Source: Whalleya microplaca
Taxonomy: Eukaryota; Ascomycota; Sordariomycetes; Xylariales; Xylariaceae
NCBI GenBank assembly: GCA_022497155.1
Contig: MU385767.1
Span: forward strand, 124,001-188,000
Length of the DNA: 64,000 nt
Direction: 5' to 3'
Part shown: piece by piece, positions 22,895-34,050 of the stretch
Position numbering within the stretch: the stretch's first letter is position 1
Layout of the letters: every line of letters begins with the position of its first letter
Notes under the pieces: generated by a model
Seen by the model: the letters and a program-made list of their open reading frames with translations, nothing else
Database searches by the model: none
Told to the model about the DNA's origin: nothing
Program-made: the position numbers and the translations under genes

Positions 22895-24142
22895 ATTGTG
22901 CTGGGTCGTATCGTGGGGATGTCCGTGTAAAACGAATGAAACAGATGGAAACAAAAATCGTGTACAAGGGCATGTAGATATGGGATGACCTTGACTTGAA
23001 TGCCTTATTTGAAGTTGGGCGAGAAATCGGGAAGCAACAGATCAGATTGGACATGAATAGCATACATACATACCATACATACATTATATGTAACGCTGGT
23101 AAGGCTGTAGCACGTGTAGTTACGGAAGGTACGTACCTACATGGTGTGCACGGACCATCTGTTGCTACGTACTCCCGTAGGTCAATCGGCAACGGCACGG
23201 CAGAATGGTCACCGCCCGGCGGGGCACCCGGCTTAAGTTTTCTGAGCAATTCCCATAGTCCGAAATAGCTTTCCTCCCCATCTATCTGTAAATATACAAT
23301 TGGTACCCATACTAGAGCCCTGCCTCTAGCTATAGTAGTCCATACGTGAGTCGTGTCAAATATTCCATCGGCAACTAATACGAACGACCGATTTGTCAAA
23401 GAAACATGACAACTGCGAACCAGTGAAAATTGAGATTTAGTACGCGACCGATGAAATAACATGAATGGGACTGGTATACTTCTGGCTTTCAATAGCCATT
23501 AGTCTGACACATCTAAACAAAGCTCATCATGTTCATCCAGAGGATACAAATAAGTTTATGTGTGTTCTCGGTTAGGGATTCTGTTTCTATCACCATTATA
23601 GAAAGATATAGAGCTATGTTGTTAATAAGTGAGACGTATATGCCTACATGTTTAGGGAAATGATATATCAATATTTTCATTATATATAGATGCCAGTAGG
23701 CAGGTTTCAGTATCAGAGTATGCAATTAGTGCTCAGTCTAGGGTAGAAACATGTCGGCTCCTGTACAAAGCAGCACCATTTAACGTGGCTAATGTCTGAT
23801 TCAAACGAAAGGCAGTGCGGGCTGTGGCAAATGACTGCATATTGGTAAAGAGAATAGATTTTAGAAAACATAGAAGTGTTAGTCTTGCTTGTTGCATTGC
23901 ATGGTGGCACATGGGTTAGAATGGGCTATGAATAAAAGAAATTAACACCTCACAATACAGATTATGTGTGAAGGTTTATACGTATAGTACCACCGTGTTA
24001 CCAGTATGGAGGTTATACGATCTTGACTGGGACTGGAATATTGTTACCAACTCAACGAGATAGTTAGACCGAGTATTAAGAAAGATGGGGAAAAAGAGAA
24101 GAATGAAAAAGCACATTGTCTATTTTCACACTATTCTACCTA
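22895..24142. other. Intergenic upstream of the helicase
   Basis: The first part is the helicase promoter. Around 23150-23340 lies a more GC-rich patch that reads on the minus strand as an open stretch (LQIDGEESYFGLWELLRKL) which I could not assign to a gene. The rest is AT-rich and empty. Confidence 0.4.
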
Positions 24143-24634
24143 ATAGTGGAGATATCTAACCCGCGGTATTTAGCTTTAAACAATATAAGTAGGTTTTTAT
24201 TTCTATGGCGTTTTAAACTATTACTACGGCCTAATTTGCTGCTTTCAACCTTCAGTTACAAGTAAAAGGAACTAAATAACGGGGCGAACTATGAATGGCT
24301 TAATATCTTCATTAATAGTGTCAGCAAGGAGTAGTTCGAGGAGGTTAGGGAGGTCAGCGAGAAGGATTGAATTTCGTGAAAAATTCAATTCGTTGCTAAG
24401 AAATCCGATTAGGTTAGATAAGATAAGAAAATGTGTGCGCTTGAATCGTTCTGCAGTAATACTTAGCGTAGAGGATCTGAAGTGCCTTGAGGCTTTTACT
24501 GTTAATTGTTGTTGGAGAAGGTCGGCAGCACTTTCAATGGCTGTGTGAGGGTTAGAGATAGTATGCATATACACCGTACATACATCTATCTACTGAATAA
24601 ACCGCGGGGTACTTCTGTAGTATCTCCACTGTAG
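24143..24634. mobile_element. MITE-family relic, copy C
   Basis: Interior blocks match copy B at 58732-59212: GTTAGATAAGATAAGA followed by GCGCTTGAAT, and GGTCGGCAGCACTTTCAATG corresponding to GGTCTGCAGCGCTTTGAATG. The outer ends show a diverged inverted repeat containing TAGTGGAGATA...CCCGCGGTA on the left and its complement on the right. Boundaries are approximate and no target duplication could be recognised. Non-coding; the two opposite small ORFs inside are by-products. Confidence 0.6.
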
Positions 24635-25572
24635 CACAGATCAGGGTGCAAATAGACGATCTGAGGTAAACTCGCCCGTGTTTACGAAATACGTACTAAA
24701 TTATCATGATAGACCGTGGAGTGTATCTATGACGCGTATAAACATCAAGAGATTTCAAGATAATTGAACTTCATTTGGGATTTGTGAAGGTAGTTCCAGC
24801 CAACTGCTGGTACGTATGTACAGGGGCCTTATCAACCTTATGGCCATGCATGTGGCGCGGCGCACAACGCCGGCACCAAGCCTCTGTATGGGTCTCGGAA
24901 CAGAGCGGGACCATAGCGTTTGGCAATGCTCATTCCAGCTCATTTTTCTGCTGACCGTTCGAAACCCGATCGTGGGAAAAGCTGGCTTACTACATAGTAT
25001 AGGTTGAGAAAATGAGTGGCGGATACACGGGGGGATGCATACAACACTCTACCTCTGCTCGTCAAACGGAGATAGGTATCAAATGGGATAGAATTGGTAG
25101 AGGTGTAAAGACTAGATAGACCTCACGTATGTTTAATTCTACAGAAATACACTAACATAATCTCGTGCTACCAAAGGTTTCAGATTATTCTGCATACCTA
25201 CCTACTGATACATAACTCCACTTAAGCTATGCTATGTAAGAACATATGGGTAGCCGTCCGGTTGAGGGGAAGATGGCAAGGCGGTATTCGCGGCCGCGTG
25301 GCAATTGGAATTCATTGACGCCGTTTATCCCGTTCCGGACGGGTTTCAGCATGCAGACTGCCAACCAGCAACACAAATTCTTGTAACACAGTAAGCCTCT
25401 CATATATAGACTGGCAGCAGTCCAGGAGCAGCATCCCAGTCCTGTTGGATTTCAATTTAGTTCTTTATTTGGGATCTCAGTACCGACTTACAAGTGCCGC
25501 TTGTTTTATCGGTGTTATCCGGCGCAGATATTCCTGCGGTATCTCCGAGCACTGATCAAACACAATTTAGAC
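24635..25572. other. Intergenic and P450 promoter
   Basis: No gene recognised. A TATATA element near 25403 lies about 170 bp upstream of the P450 ATG and could serve as its TATA box. Confidence 0.45.
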
Positions 25573-27118
25573 ATGTGGCGCAGCGTTGGGATTCTGATAA
25601 TCCTGTTCTTCACTTTTCAATTTCTTCGATTACTTATTACAGCCATCTATAATGTTTACCTACATCCTCTCCGGAAGGTACACGGGCCGCAGCTTTGGGT
25701 TGCATTCCCGCTTATTAGAAACTATCATATGATACATGGCGATCTAGACTACATCGTAAAAGACTTTCACGAACGGTGGGGAGATGTCGTACGCTTGGGG
25801 CCAAATCTTCTCAGCTTCACGTCTGCCGCAGCGTGGAAAGACATTTACGGCCACGGTCATGCGGAGCTACCCAAGTCCCTTGGGAACATAGTTGACGAGA
25901 AGAAGATATTTGCCGCCAATGCCGCCAACCATTTCCGCTACCGTCGGGCCATGCTTCCCGCGTTTTCCGAGAAGGCGCTCGCGCAGCAAGAGTCCCTGAT
26001 GCTCGTGTATGTGGACTTACTCATGGTCAAACTACGGGAAGCGGTCCAAAAGGGGGGGCAGGTAGACATGGTACGCTTCTTCACCTTCACCACGTTCGAC
26101 CTGATAGCCGACCTCACATACGGTGTTCCGCTCCAAGGCCTAGCAGAGGGCAAGTCCAACGACTGGATCGAGACAATGAAGGGCGCGGCTCGGTTCTTGC
26201 CCGTGATGATCCTCGCTAGCCTCTTCCCTGTGGTTGGCACGGTTCTCAAACTCATCGCTAGTCCCAAGATGCGCAACTCGCGTGCGAGGCACGAGGAATA
26301 CTGTACCAAGCTTACGATGGACCGTATCACCCGCAAGGAGCATGCAGACAGAGGCGATTTCATGGACTACATTATGCGCTCGCGCGGGGAGAAGCACGAG
26401 CTCAGTGACGAGGAGCTTGTCGCCAATTGTGATTTCCTTATGGTCGCTGGTTCCGATACAACGGCTAGCCTGCTCTCCGGTGTGACGTTTTGGCTCCTCA
26501 AGACGCCCAGTGCGTTGAAGAAGGTTGTTGAAGAGGTGAGGGCTGCCTTTGAAAACGACGAGGATATCACTTTCCGTGCTGCTACGGCCAAGCTGCCGTA
26601 TCTTTTAGCTTGCCTGGACGAAGGCTTGCGGATTTTCCCCCCGGTCCCGCTCATGCTGGCTCGGCATACACTGCCAGGCCCACCCACGCCAATCGCCGGT
26701 CTGCTCGTGCCAGAGAATGTGAGTTATCAGATCTTTCATATTGGCAGCAAGACTAATGCATTTTCGCCACTAGACACGCGTGGGGGTCAACCATTTCGCT
26801 GCCTATCATTCGCACCGTAACTTTCATCGGGCGCATGAATACATACCCGAGCGGTGGCTTCCGGAAAGCACTCAGGATCCCCAGTCACCCTTCTACAATG
26901 ACAAGCGTGAAGTACACAAACCGTTTAGCTTTGGGCCGCGAGACTGCATCGGACGCAACCTTGCATACCATGAGATGCGCCTCATAATGACGAAGCTCCT
27001 GTGGCACTTTGACTTGATTGGTCTTGCGCCTGAATCCTTAGACTGGAACAAGCAAAATATCATTTTGGGTTGGGAGAAACCGCCTTTAAACATCGTGTTG
27101 AGAGAGCGTGTTCAATAA
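25573..27118 (+). CDS. Cytochrome P450 monooxygenase
   Basis: Microsomal class II P450 of 496 aa in two exons, 25573-26718 and 26774-27118, with a 55-nt GT-AG intron in phase. Residues 5-27 are the N-terminal membrane anchor, followed by the hinge YNVYLHPLRKVHGPQ. The oxygen-binding I-helix is AGSDTT (292-297), the ExxR pair is Glu350-Arg353 (EGLR), and the haem loop FSFGPRDCIGR ends with axial Cys440. These features fit fungal clans with isotrichodermin C-15 hydroxylase (CYP65)-like members; the exact family is not assigned. The frame is open from 25501 but lacks ATG before 25573, which also places the anchor correctly. It stands alone: no polyketide, peptide or terpene synthase is near, so its substrate is unknown. 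Confidence 0.94.
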
Positions 27119-28586
27119 ATATGGTAGTTGGTAACTCGTTTCAATTGGATGATTCTGAATTTGAGTGGATCGGGAGCTCATGCCCTTCTGGAGGGACACG
27201 TTCATCTATGATCTTTATTATGTAGTCGTAGACACTGCATTGTAGGAAGATAAAAAGACGGACACACGTCAGAGGGGGGCGTTATTTCGACACAGAATGA
27301 GAATTCGAGGGGTTTGGGGTATTGAACCTTTCTTTAATTCTCATAATTAAACCGATCCCGTTGCTCCCGTTGCCGCCCCCCTTTATTGCAGCGCTCTCTG
27401 TGCCTCGTTGATGTTCGCCTGGGCTGCACGGCTACCTGCAACTATGAATGAGCATAATAAGTGGCTTAGATTTGATTCCTAGAAGCGCTATTAGTATTCT
27501 CTCCATTAGCTCATTTCTGTCTGAATGCAGAGTCGTGTTGGTGAGATGGCCATTTACTTCTGGTAAAAGATAAGTGCCGAAGTTCAGATAAACTTCAACG
27601 TCCGTGCCGAGCAGGGGAGCAAGCAAGTCTGATTAGACCCTACCTAAGCCTTAACAGCGGGGAAGCTAGGCATGTGTGGAACTTCGTTAGACTTGTGGAC
27701 ATACAACTAGTGCCAGACCGTGCCAGGTTATAGACGGCGTGGACATGAATAGACTAGCGTGATTTGGTCGATTCTCTGAGTGAACTAACAGACCATCACC
27801 CTTATCAAGAATTCAAGAGGTCAGACCGGTACAAGACTATATTCCAATGATGCGGGAGTCTCGGCAGAGACATTGTAATGAAACATCACAGAACGGCAGG
27901 TTAGACCCCCCTCGAAGAAACTACCCCAGTGCCTATGCTATCCGGTCACGTCGTACAAGCATAATTGTGTGTATCCCAAGCTGTGTTCCAAATGCTGAAG
28001 GTGCCTTCATTCCGTAAACAATGTGATGCTCCCCCTGGTCCGTCCTGTTGCTTCCTCATCTCCTTTACTAGTTGCTTAGTAATTTCCTATAACTTATGTA
28101 ATTATGGCAGAGTACTTCCGGCATCCGGTTAGTAGGAGTTTCTAGTCTATATTGTTTATAGCCATATAGGGCGACTCAGCCTGTTACTAGTCACTGGCAC
28201 AAGAACTTGCTAAGATACGCCCTGTAAGGCGGCTGCGGGTCTACGTATAGCTGCCACCTGTAGATGTGTATAGGGGAATTTGATCTCTCGCTGTTTCACC
28301 TTACACTAATCAAGTCATTGTGATCATCATCACTTTACACCATATCACCATGATATGGGCCGTAAAATTAGGTAACACTGGAACAGTTTTTGATTTACCA
28401 CTTCACTAATTGGTGATGGCGTCTATGATTCATTCGAAAAGGAGCCCAGTATATAGCGAGTACCCCGCAGTCCACCCCTATGTAGCATCCCGTATCCTAA
28501 TCTAGGTCCATTGCAGCCGTCGCGGTCATGGCCTCTTCTTCCTCGACTGACGCCACCGGCTTCGTGTGGGGGGCTACGCCGAGGAT
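27119..28586. other. Intergenic, no gene recognised
   Basis: About 1.5 kb of AT-rich DNA between convergent genes, with only short motif-free ORFs and no identified repeat ends. Confidence 0.5.
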
Positions 28587-29230
28587 TTAGATATCTACCA
28601 TGGAACAGTCGGGATCGTTTTCGTTCTCCGCCGGGTCCTCTTCCTCAAGTCCAAGAGCCTATGGATAGTGGGTTAGCATAAAGTTTCACATATAGATGCG
28701 TGACTGAGTAAAGTGAAGGTAAGGAGCATTCATATGAGAAAACAGCCACTTACACGTCTAGCCGATTTCTCTCCAACGCAGATTAAGAACTCGTCGATGG
28801 TCCTGACGAGTTCGGAGTGATGCTCGGTTGGGAATGGCGGGACTGGATGGGCCTTCCAAGCCAGGCGAGCCTCAATCAGGCAACAGAAGAAGAGAATGAA
28901 GCGAGGCTTATCCATTTCACTGGCGTACGACTCGCTCTGCTTCAGTTTACCAAACAGCCTGTGCAAGTTCTCTCTTTCGGTGGGTCCTTCATCCAGATTC
29001 TCCCGGATCTTCTCGATCATAGCCAAGACGAAGGTGCCCTTGATATACTCTCGGATATCTGCCATGGCTTGCACGAATCCCTTGTTCGAGGTGTATTTGA
29101 TGATGCCTTTGGTCTCGAGCGCATCGTAGATGGCTTCGTCACGCTCCGGTCGCGCGTGGACGCTAGAGACTCCTGGGTAGACCATGCCAGCTTTAGGCAG
29201 AAGGTCCATAAGTTTGCGGTTCTGAGACAT
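28587..29230 (-). CDS. Hypothetical protein, 182 aa, two exons
   Basis: Exons 29230-28754 and 28658-28587 are joined by a 95-nt GT-AG intron (donor GTAAGT, acceptor after CCATAG), in phase. The second exon encodes ALGLEEEDPAENENDPDCSM and a few more residues. It is not visible as an ORF because it is only 72 nt. The protein is helical and Lys/Glu-rich with no signal peptide or membrane span; its C-terminus is very acidic. I do not recognise the family. The GC-rich coding composition in AT-rich surroundings supports a real gene. Confidence 0.7.
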
Positions 29231-29942
29231 GCTGGGTGGGTTTGGCTTCTGCGCAAAGGAAATAGCGTATGCTTTATTAGATGATGGTGATGGCGGTGAT
29301 GATGACTGTATGATCGTGTTGAAAGGGAACAGAAGTGGTTAATGGCAGTGGAAGATTTGCAGTTCTGCTTTTGAAATTGTATAAATATAGGGTGCACAGT
29401 AGGTTAATTGGAACTAAATGCAGTTTACCAGTACAATATATACCTAAAAAGTTTGCATTGGGAGACCGGGCAAACAGCGTAGTTCCAGTATGAGTCAATC
29501 TAAGACGCCTCAAGCATACAATAGAAGTCTCTAGAGCCAATCAGGAGTACCTTAGCCTTAAAACAAAGGTGTTTAGAAATTCACCAACATCTTCACGATT
29601 AGCAAACGAGTGTCTCAGGAACTTGCGCTGTTTGCTCATATTGAGTACCTGCAATATTAGGGTAGGATAGGAATATATTGGGCCTTGTCCACTAAGTATT
29701 CCACTATTCCCTTCACGAATTTTGACTCTTTCATATATATGCTTCTTAGATAGAAATTTTTGCAAGATGTTCTACCCATGTTGGCGTTCAATACAACAGT
29801 GATCGTGATATCTATAGCTCAAACATTTTAGCTCAAACATTTTGGACACTGGAGTTTTAAAACATAATTAGATAGAAATCGCTAGGTACTGGCTATAAAA
29901 CACTCATTGTAGATTCGACTCTTGCTCGAATTGCTTTCATGC

Positions 29943-30081
29943 GAGCGTGGTAGGAACTATATCTAACCTTGCGCTCCTCCTCCTCCTCCTTAATGCTCCT
30001 CTTGATGCCGTCGCCGATCGCCCGCACCCTCTCCTTCAGTGCCTCCTCCGCAAGCCCAATCAACTCCCCCGCGAATCCCAT
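29943..30081 (-). CDS. Possible first exon of a small gene
   Basis: From ATG 30081 a GC-rich frame reads MGFAGELIGLAEEALKERVR and continues with a run of five Glu codons ending ...ERK. A GTTAGA donor-like site follows at about 29942. Composition changes sharply to AT-rich after it. The amphipathic helix and strong codon bias look coding, but I could not identify the next exon, so the end is provisional. Reading on without splicing gives only 62 aa. Unknown function. Confidence 0.35.
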
Positions 30082-30202
30082 TGGTAGCCTGTGTGGCAGA
30101 TCACAAGCCTGGAACCACCAATCCTTGGCCGGCCGGACACGCCAGTATTGTTCTTTGGAGCAGGCTTGCCAGCTGGAAACCTTCCAAAAGGGGAAAGATT
30201 TA

Positions 30203-30321
30203 TGAAACTATCACAGTTACAGTGTGTGCAAAGATCATTTAGGTGCTGCCGTGATCACTCTCCTCAAATTGTGTCAAGATCTAAGATCCGAAGGATCTTT
30301 TATACCCCTATTATCGTGACA
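30203..30321. repeat. Inverted repeat, left copy, flanking the orphan gene
   Basis: About 119 bp that recurs in reverse orientation at 32262-32424. Shared blocks are TATCACAGT, TCATTTAGGTGCTGCCGTGA and CCCCTATTATCGTGACA. It contains a perfect 7-bp-stem hairpin AAGATCCGAAGGATCTT also present in the other copy. The stop codon of the 398-aa gene (30311-30313) lies inside it. Confidence 0.85.
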
Positions 30322-31507
30322 GAAACTTTTTGGGTTTGGTCGAAGCCTCGGCTTCAGTCCTAATCTCTGAATCGAATCTGTTCATCATCGCCGCGCACAT
30401 AGGGCACGGGGGCTGTGTCATTGGCATTTCCACGAAGCGCTTGAAGAAGAATTGGTCCACGGCATCCTGAGTATCAAGGCCAAGTCTAGGCAGTGTATCT
30501 CCACCGCGGTGGCCCGGGTAGCGTCCGCTACGCTCGAGGCGTAGGAACTCTAGTGCTGCCAGCTGCATTTCGGGATGTGTGGAACCAACCCAGCCGCTGT
30601 GACTTCTTAAATCTGGAATGTGAAGGCTCTGTGCGTTAACTTTCAGCCAGGTGCGGAGGGTACGGGGCAGCGACGATATAACATCGACTATTGGTGCCAT
30701 TCGGTCCTGGCGTGGTATCGAGGTCATGTCGGCAACGGGAGTAATCTTAATGGTTCTGATTATGTGAGAGAGGTTCTTGAACGGTGAGTTGCCTTTCTTC
30801 ATATCGAGGCCCTTGAGAGAGTAGATCGCGTCGTGATGTTGCAGGATCAGGTCGAGGTACGCCTTGGCGCCATTGACCCAGAATCCCTTCGTACCAGTGA
30901 CTTGGGAGTACAACCGTTCAGCTTCAGGGTGAATGCGTTGGTCTTCGCTCGATCGAGGTTCCGAAGGAAAATTATACACGTGGTGCAGCCACAAGAAGTT
31001 TATAGTAAGCTCGGATTTGTGTACGCTCCGCAGGTCGCGTAGGTCCCCGAGGATTCGATCGACAAGGTCAACAGTCACATCGTATGCCGCACCATAGCCC
31101 TCATGCTCTTCAAGATGACGTAGCTGTTCATCTAGGTCAAGTAGGAGCTTGCGGAGTGTGTCATGTTGTAGTAAATGTTCTCCTATGTCTTGCCAGCGGT
31201 TTTTCAGCGCGTCCAGGTACAATAAGGCCATGGGCTTCCGTAGGATAGTTTCAGAAGGCTGCGTTAAAGCCCAGAATAGAGTCTTGCCCCTCAATTTTTG
31301 ACCGTACTGTAGTCGTTGTCGTATGCGGCGATGAGAAGCGCGGACCACGTAGTTCTCAAGCTGTCTGGTGTCGCTTCTTCGTCTATACCCCCAGTTCTCT
31401 CTTACATTACCATGATAAGATTTCAAGAGATTGCCTATAACGAGGCAATGATCCTCAAAACTAGTTGCCATTCTGTTCTGTGCCTCTGGGGTTACGGATG
31501 AAGACAT
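30311..31507 (-). CDS. Orphan 398-aa protein with C-terminal CxxC, between inverted repeats
   Basis: Single-exon gene from ATG 31507. The product is soluble, helix-rich and basic, with no signal peptide or membrane span. The C-terminus has CPMCAAMMNRF (a CxxC that might bind metal) followed by Lys/Arg-rich residues. The last three sense codons and the stop are supplied by the flanking repeat. I do not recognise the family; there is no DDE, RNase H or tyrosine-recombinase signature that I can see, so it is not an obvious transposase. Codon composition is coding-like along its full length. An upstream frame at 31682-31510 (MRPRLGLQHAESGIHPKEY...) could be a 5' exon, but no clean splice was found. 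Confidence 0.7.
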   Translation of the reverse strand: MSSSVTPEAQNRMATSFEDHCLVIGNLLKSYHGNVRENWGYRRRSDTRQLENYVVRASHRRIRQRLQYGQKLRGKTLFWALTQPSETILRKPMALLYLDALKNRWQDIGEHLLQHDTLRKLLLDLDEQLRHLEEHEGYGAAYDVTVDLVDRILGDLRDLRSVHKSELTINFLWLHHVYNFPSEPRSSEDQRIHPEAERLYSQVTGTKGFWVNGAKAYLDLILQHHDAIYSLKGLDMKKGNSPFKNLSHIIRTIKITPVADMTSIPRQDRMAPIVDVISSLPRTLRTWLKVNAQSLHIPDLRSHSGWVGSTHPEMQLAALEFLRLERSGRYPGHRGGDTLPRLGLDTQDAVDQFFFKRFVEMPMTQPPCPMCAAMMNRFDSEIRTEAEASTKPKKFLSR

Positions 31508-32261
31508 CGCAACACGGACACGCGAGAGATGTGAATTGGGGAGTACACTGATGGAATCGCCATGCCGAAGCAGTAACCGGGCGAAATGACTGAGATAATA
31601 TTTTGTCTTTATTCAATCCTTCAATATACTCTTTCGGATGTATCCCACTCTCCGCGTGTTGAAGTCCGAGTCTGGGTCGCACTCGGTCATTCGGTTGGTA
31701 TATTGTAGCAATAGTGTTAGACTTCTGAATTTGAGGTATTGCTCCTCAGTGACAAGTTGACCATTGAGGTAATCCGTCGACATTGTGGATGTCTTGTAGT
31801 ATGAGTGTAAAGCGTCGTTGTCAGTTGATACCGATGTTGAATTGATGATAAGTTGGAATGGTAAATGATCTGTGAAGATAATACGACCAGCGTGTTTATA
31901 GAAAGGACCAAAGGTTGGTTAGATGCAAGAAAATGGATGCTTGAATTATAGCCTCGATCCCGTTATTTTCCCGAAGTTCCTGAAACACAGATAGTTGACA
32001 AAGGAATAGACTGCACCTGGTGACTGGACAGGACGAGGATTAGTGAGCTGTAATGTCAATACTATGTTTGCTCGAGTATTTGCCAGCAGGGCATTGTAAT
32101 GGTGAATGGTGGAATGTCTTGTAAGAAGTGAAAACAGGACAAGTACACTAGTAGTGATTGTATTGTGCAAAGTTTCCATGTATAGTAATGCTACTCAAGA
32201 ATCTAGAATATCAGTTATTCTACATCCCCATTTAGGTAGTGCTAATTGTATAGAAACATTT
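31508..32261. other. Upstream flank of the orphan gene, inside the repeats
   Basis: Presumed promoter region of the 398-aa gene. AT-rich, with small ORFs lacking motifs. Confidence 0.45.
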
Positions 32262-32424
32262 TGTCACGATAATAGGGGTATTAAAGATCTCTTTTAAGCC
32301 TATGGATCTCGGAGCAAGTATACTAGAAGATCCTTCGGATCTTAGACCTACACACAATTTTACTAGAGTGATCACGGCAGCACCTAAATGATCATTACAC
32401 ACACTGAAACTGTGATACATTTCA
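32262..32424. repeat. Inverted repeat, right copy
   Basis: About 163 bp, the reverse-complement counterpart of 30203-30321, with roughly 40 bp of extra sequence in its first third. It retains the GATCCTTCGGATC hairpin core and the GTGATCACGGCAGC block. Outer ends of the two copies are related (TGAAAC.TATCACAG versus its complement), but no target duplication is evident. Confidence 0.8.
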
Positions 32425-34050
32425 AACTAGAATTTCACCAAAGCCTTTGAAGTACTACATACAGGGAAGGAAACCAAAAAAATGGTATAACATGTGACCT
32501 TTACAAATGAACGTATGATATTATATTGACCTGACACTTGGCCCGTACAGGGAGACCACCTTGATAGGTATTATGTAATTACATATCTGCCTCGAAACCT
32601 CTATCACGATATTTTAAACACCCAGGACACCTACACTTCCAGCAAGAAGCTAAGTAGAAGTCGAAACCAAACGAGCCTAAGAGTACATATGAGCTCAATG
32701 TGTAATGCAATCATCTATCTAATACAAACCATCAACATATCAACAATTGAATGCCTATCAAACTCTTCCCAGTCATAACGAGGCATTCCTTTCGCCACCC
32801 AAGCACCTCTCTCCCCACCCCTTATATATAAACCACCTCACCTCGCACAACAACCACAGTATGCACTTTACAATGGACCAATCCAAGTATCACGATAGGG
32901 GCAGTTGTTAGCTACCCCTTTTACTATAAAGCTCGGCAAAACAGTATTTCTAACCCCATAATACTTAAGACAGGTCTTTTAACCCTCCAGGAGTTCACCT
33001 AGACAGTTCCAACACCCAATCACCTAGTTGCGTTTACAGCGGTACTCGAATAACAATCACGCACAATACCTGTAATCCCGTGTATTACATGTACACATAT
33101 AGGCATACCTCACATTCACACAAACACACTGACACATAGCCAGCCTGCACCCAAGCACCTCACACCTCACGCCCCACCAAACGTCCGCTCTCGCGGGCAC
33201 GTATGTATCAAACGAAGACGGCATCGAATTTGCATTGCATTAAGAACCTACTGACATCCAGGCCATTTCGCGTCTCGCATTTCGCTGTCGTCTGCCCGTC
33301 CTTCTTTCAGTTTGTCATCTGCTTGCTCGCCCGCCGGCCTGTCTGTCTGTCTAGCCGCCTGCTTGCGTGCCGCTCCTAAATCACACCCATCCAGTCGTTC
33401 CTTCGTTCCTTCATGCAATCGTACATACATACTCGATCGACTTCGTTGTTCCCCGCTGAGAAGCTACGTAGGTACCCACCTGCCTACCTACGTATAGCAA
33501 GCATGGGGAGCAAGCAAACCCGCATTGTGCTCGAGGCAAACGAGCAGTCAGCCTCGACCGACCCATGCAGCGAGGTTTAAGGCTATGTAGAGGTTCCCGT
33601 AAGCCCAAAAGCAATACATTTCTCTGCCCGTCCATTCATCTGTGCTTCTGAAAACCGCGACGCCCCACGCTATGCAGTTAATAATAAGGGGGGGAGGTCC
33701 CGGTGAACTTTCGGTCCTTCGATTGACCATGACGATGACGATGATCACCGCCCCAAAGAAGAGGAGGGGAACATCCCCCCATGAAGCCAAAACGCCCATG
33801 CTCACTAGGTAACTAACTAGTCCTCTTTGGCTTCAGTTTTGATTTTAGTTTTGGTCTTGGTTTTGATTTTCGTCTTGATCTCGGTCCTAATAGTCCCGGC
33901 GCAATCTCCCGACGTACAATCATCCGGTTTCGACGGCCGGGCGAACCAATCGACGGCGCGCACACGGCGCGGGCAGAGCAGGAGGGCGCAGGAGGCAGCC
34001 AGGACCTCGCAGGCGCGCGCGCCGCCGCACACCCATTCAGCCAGCGTGTC
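32425..34050. other. Intergenic with simple-sequence tracts
   Basis: No gene recognised. CA-rich DNA around 33100-33150 and a Cys/Leu-coding low-complexity stretch around 33290-33420 resemble the region 63140-63480. At 33830-33890 there is a T/G-rich imperfect repeat just 3' of the AMSH gene. Confidence 0.45.

Noticed and set aside
22761..23492. Long minus-strand frame upstream of the helicase start
   Set aside because: Only its middle (about 23150-23340) looks coding; the frame overlaps helicase exon 1 out of phase and has no ATG context fitting a gene.
33290..33500. Cys/Ala-rich short ORFs on both strands
   Set aside because: They follow from simple-sequence tracts such as CTGTCTGTCTGT, and no splice or homology supports them.
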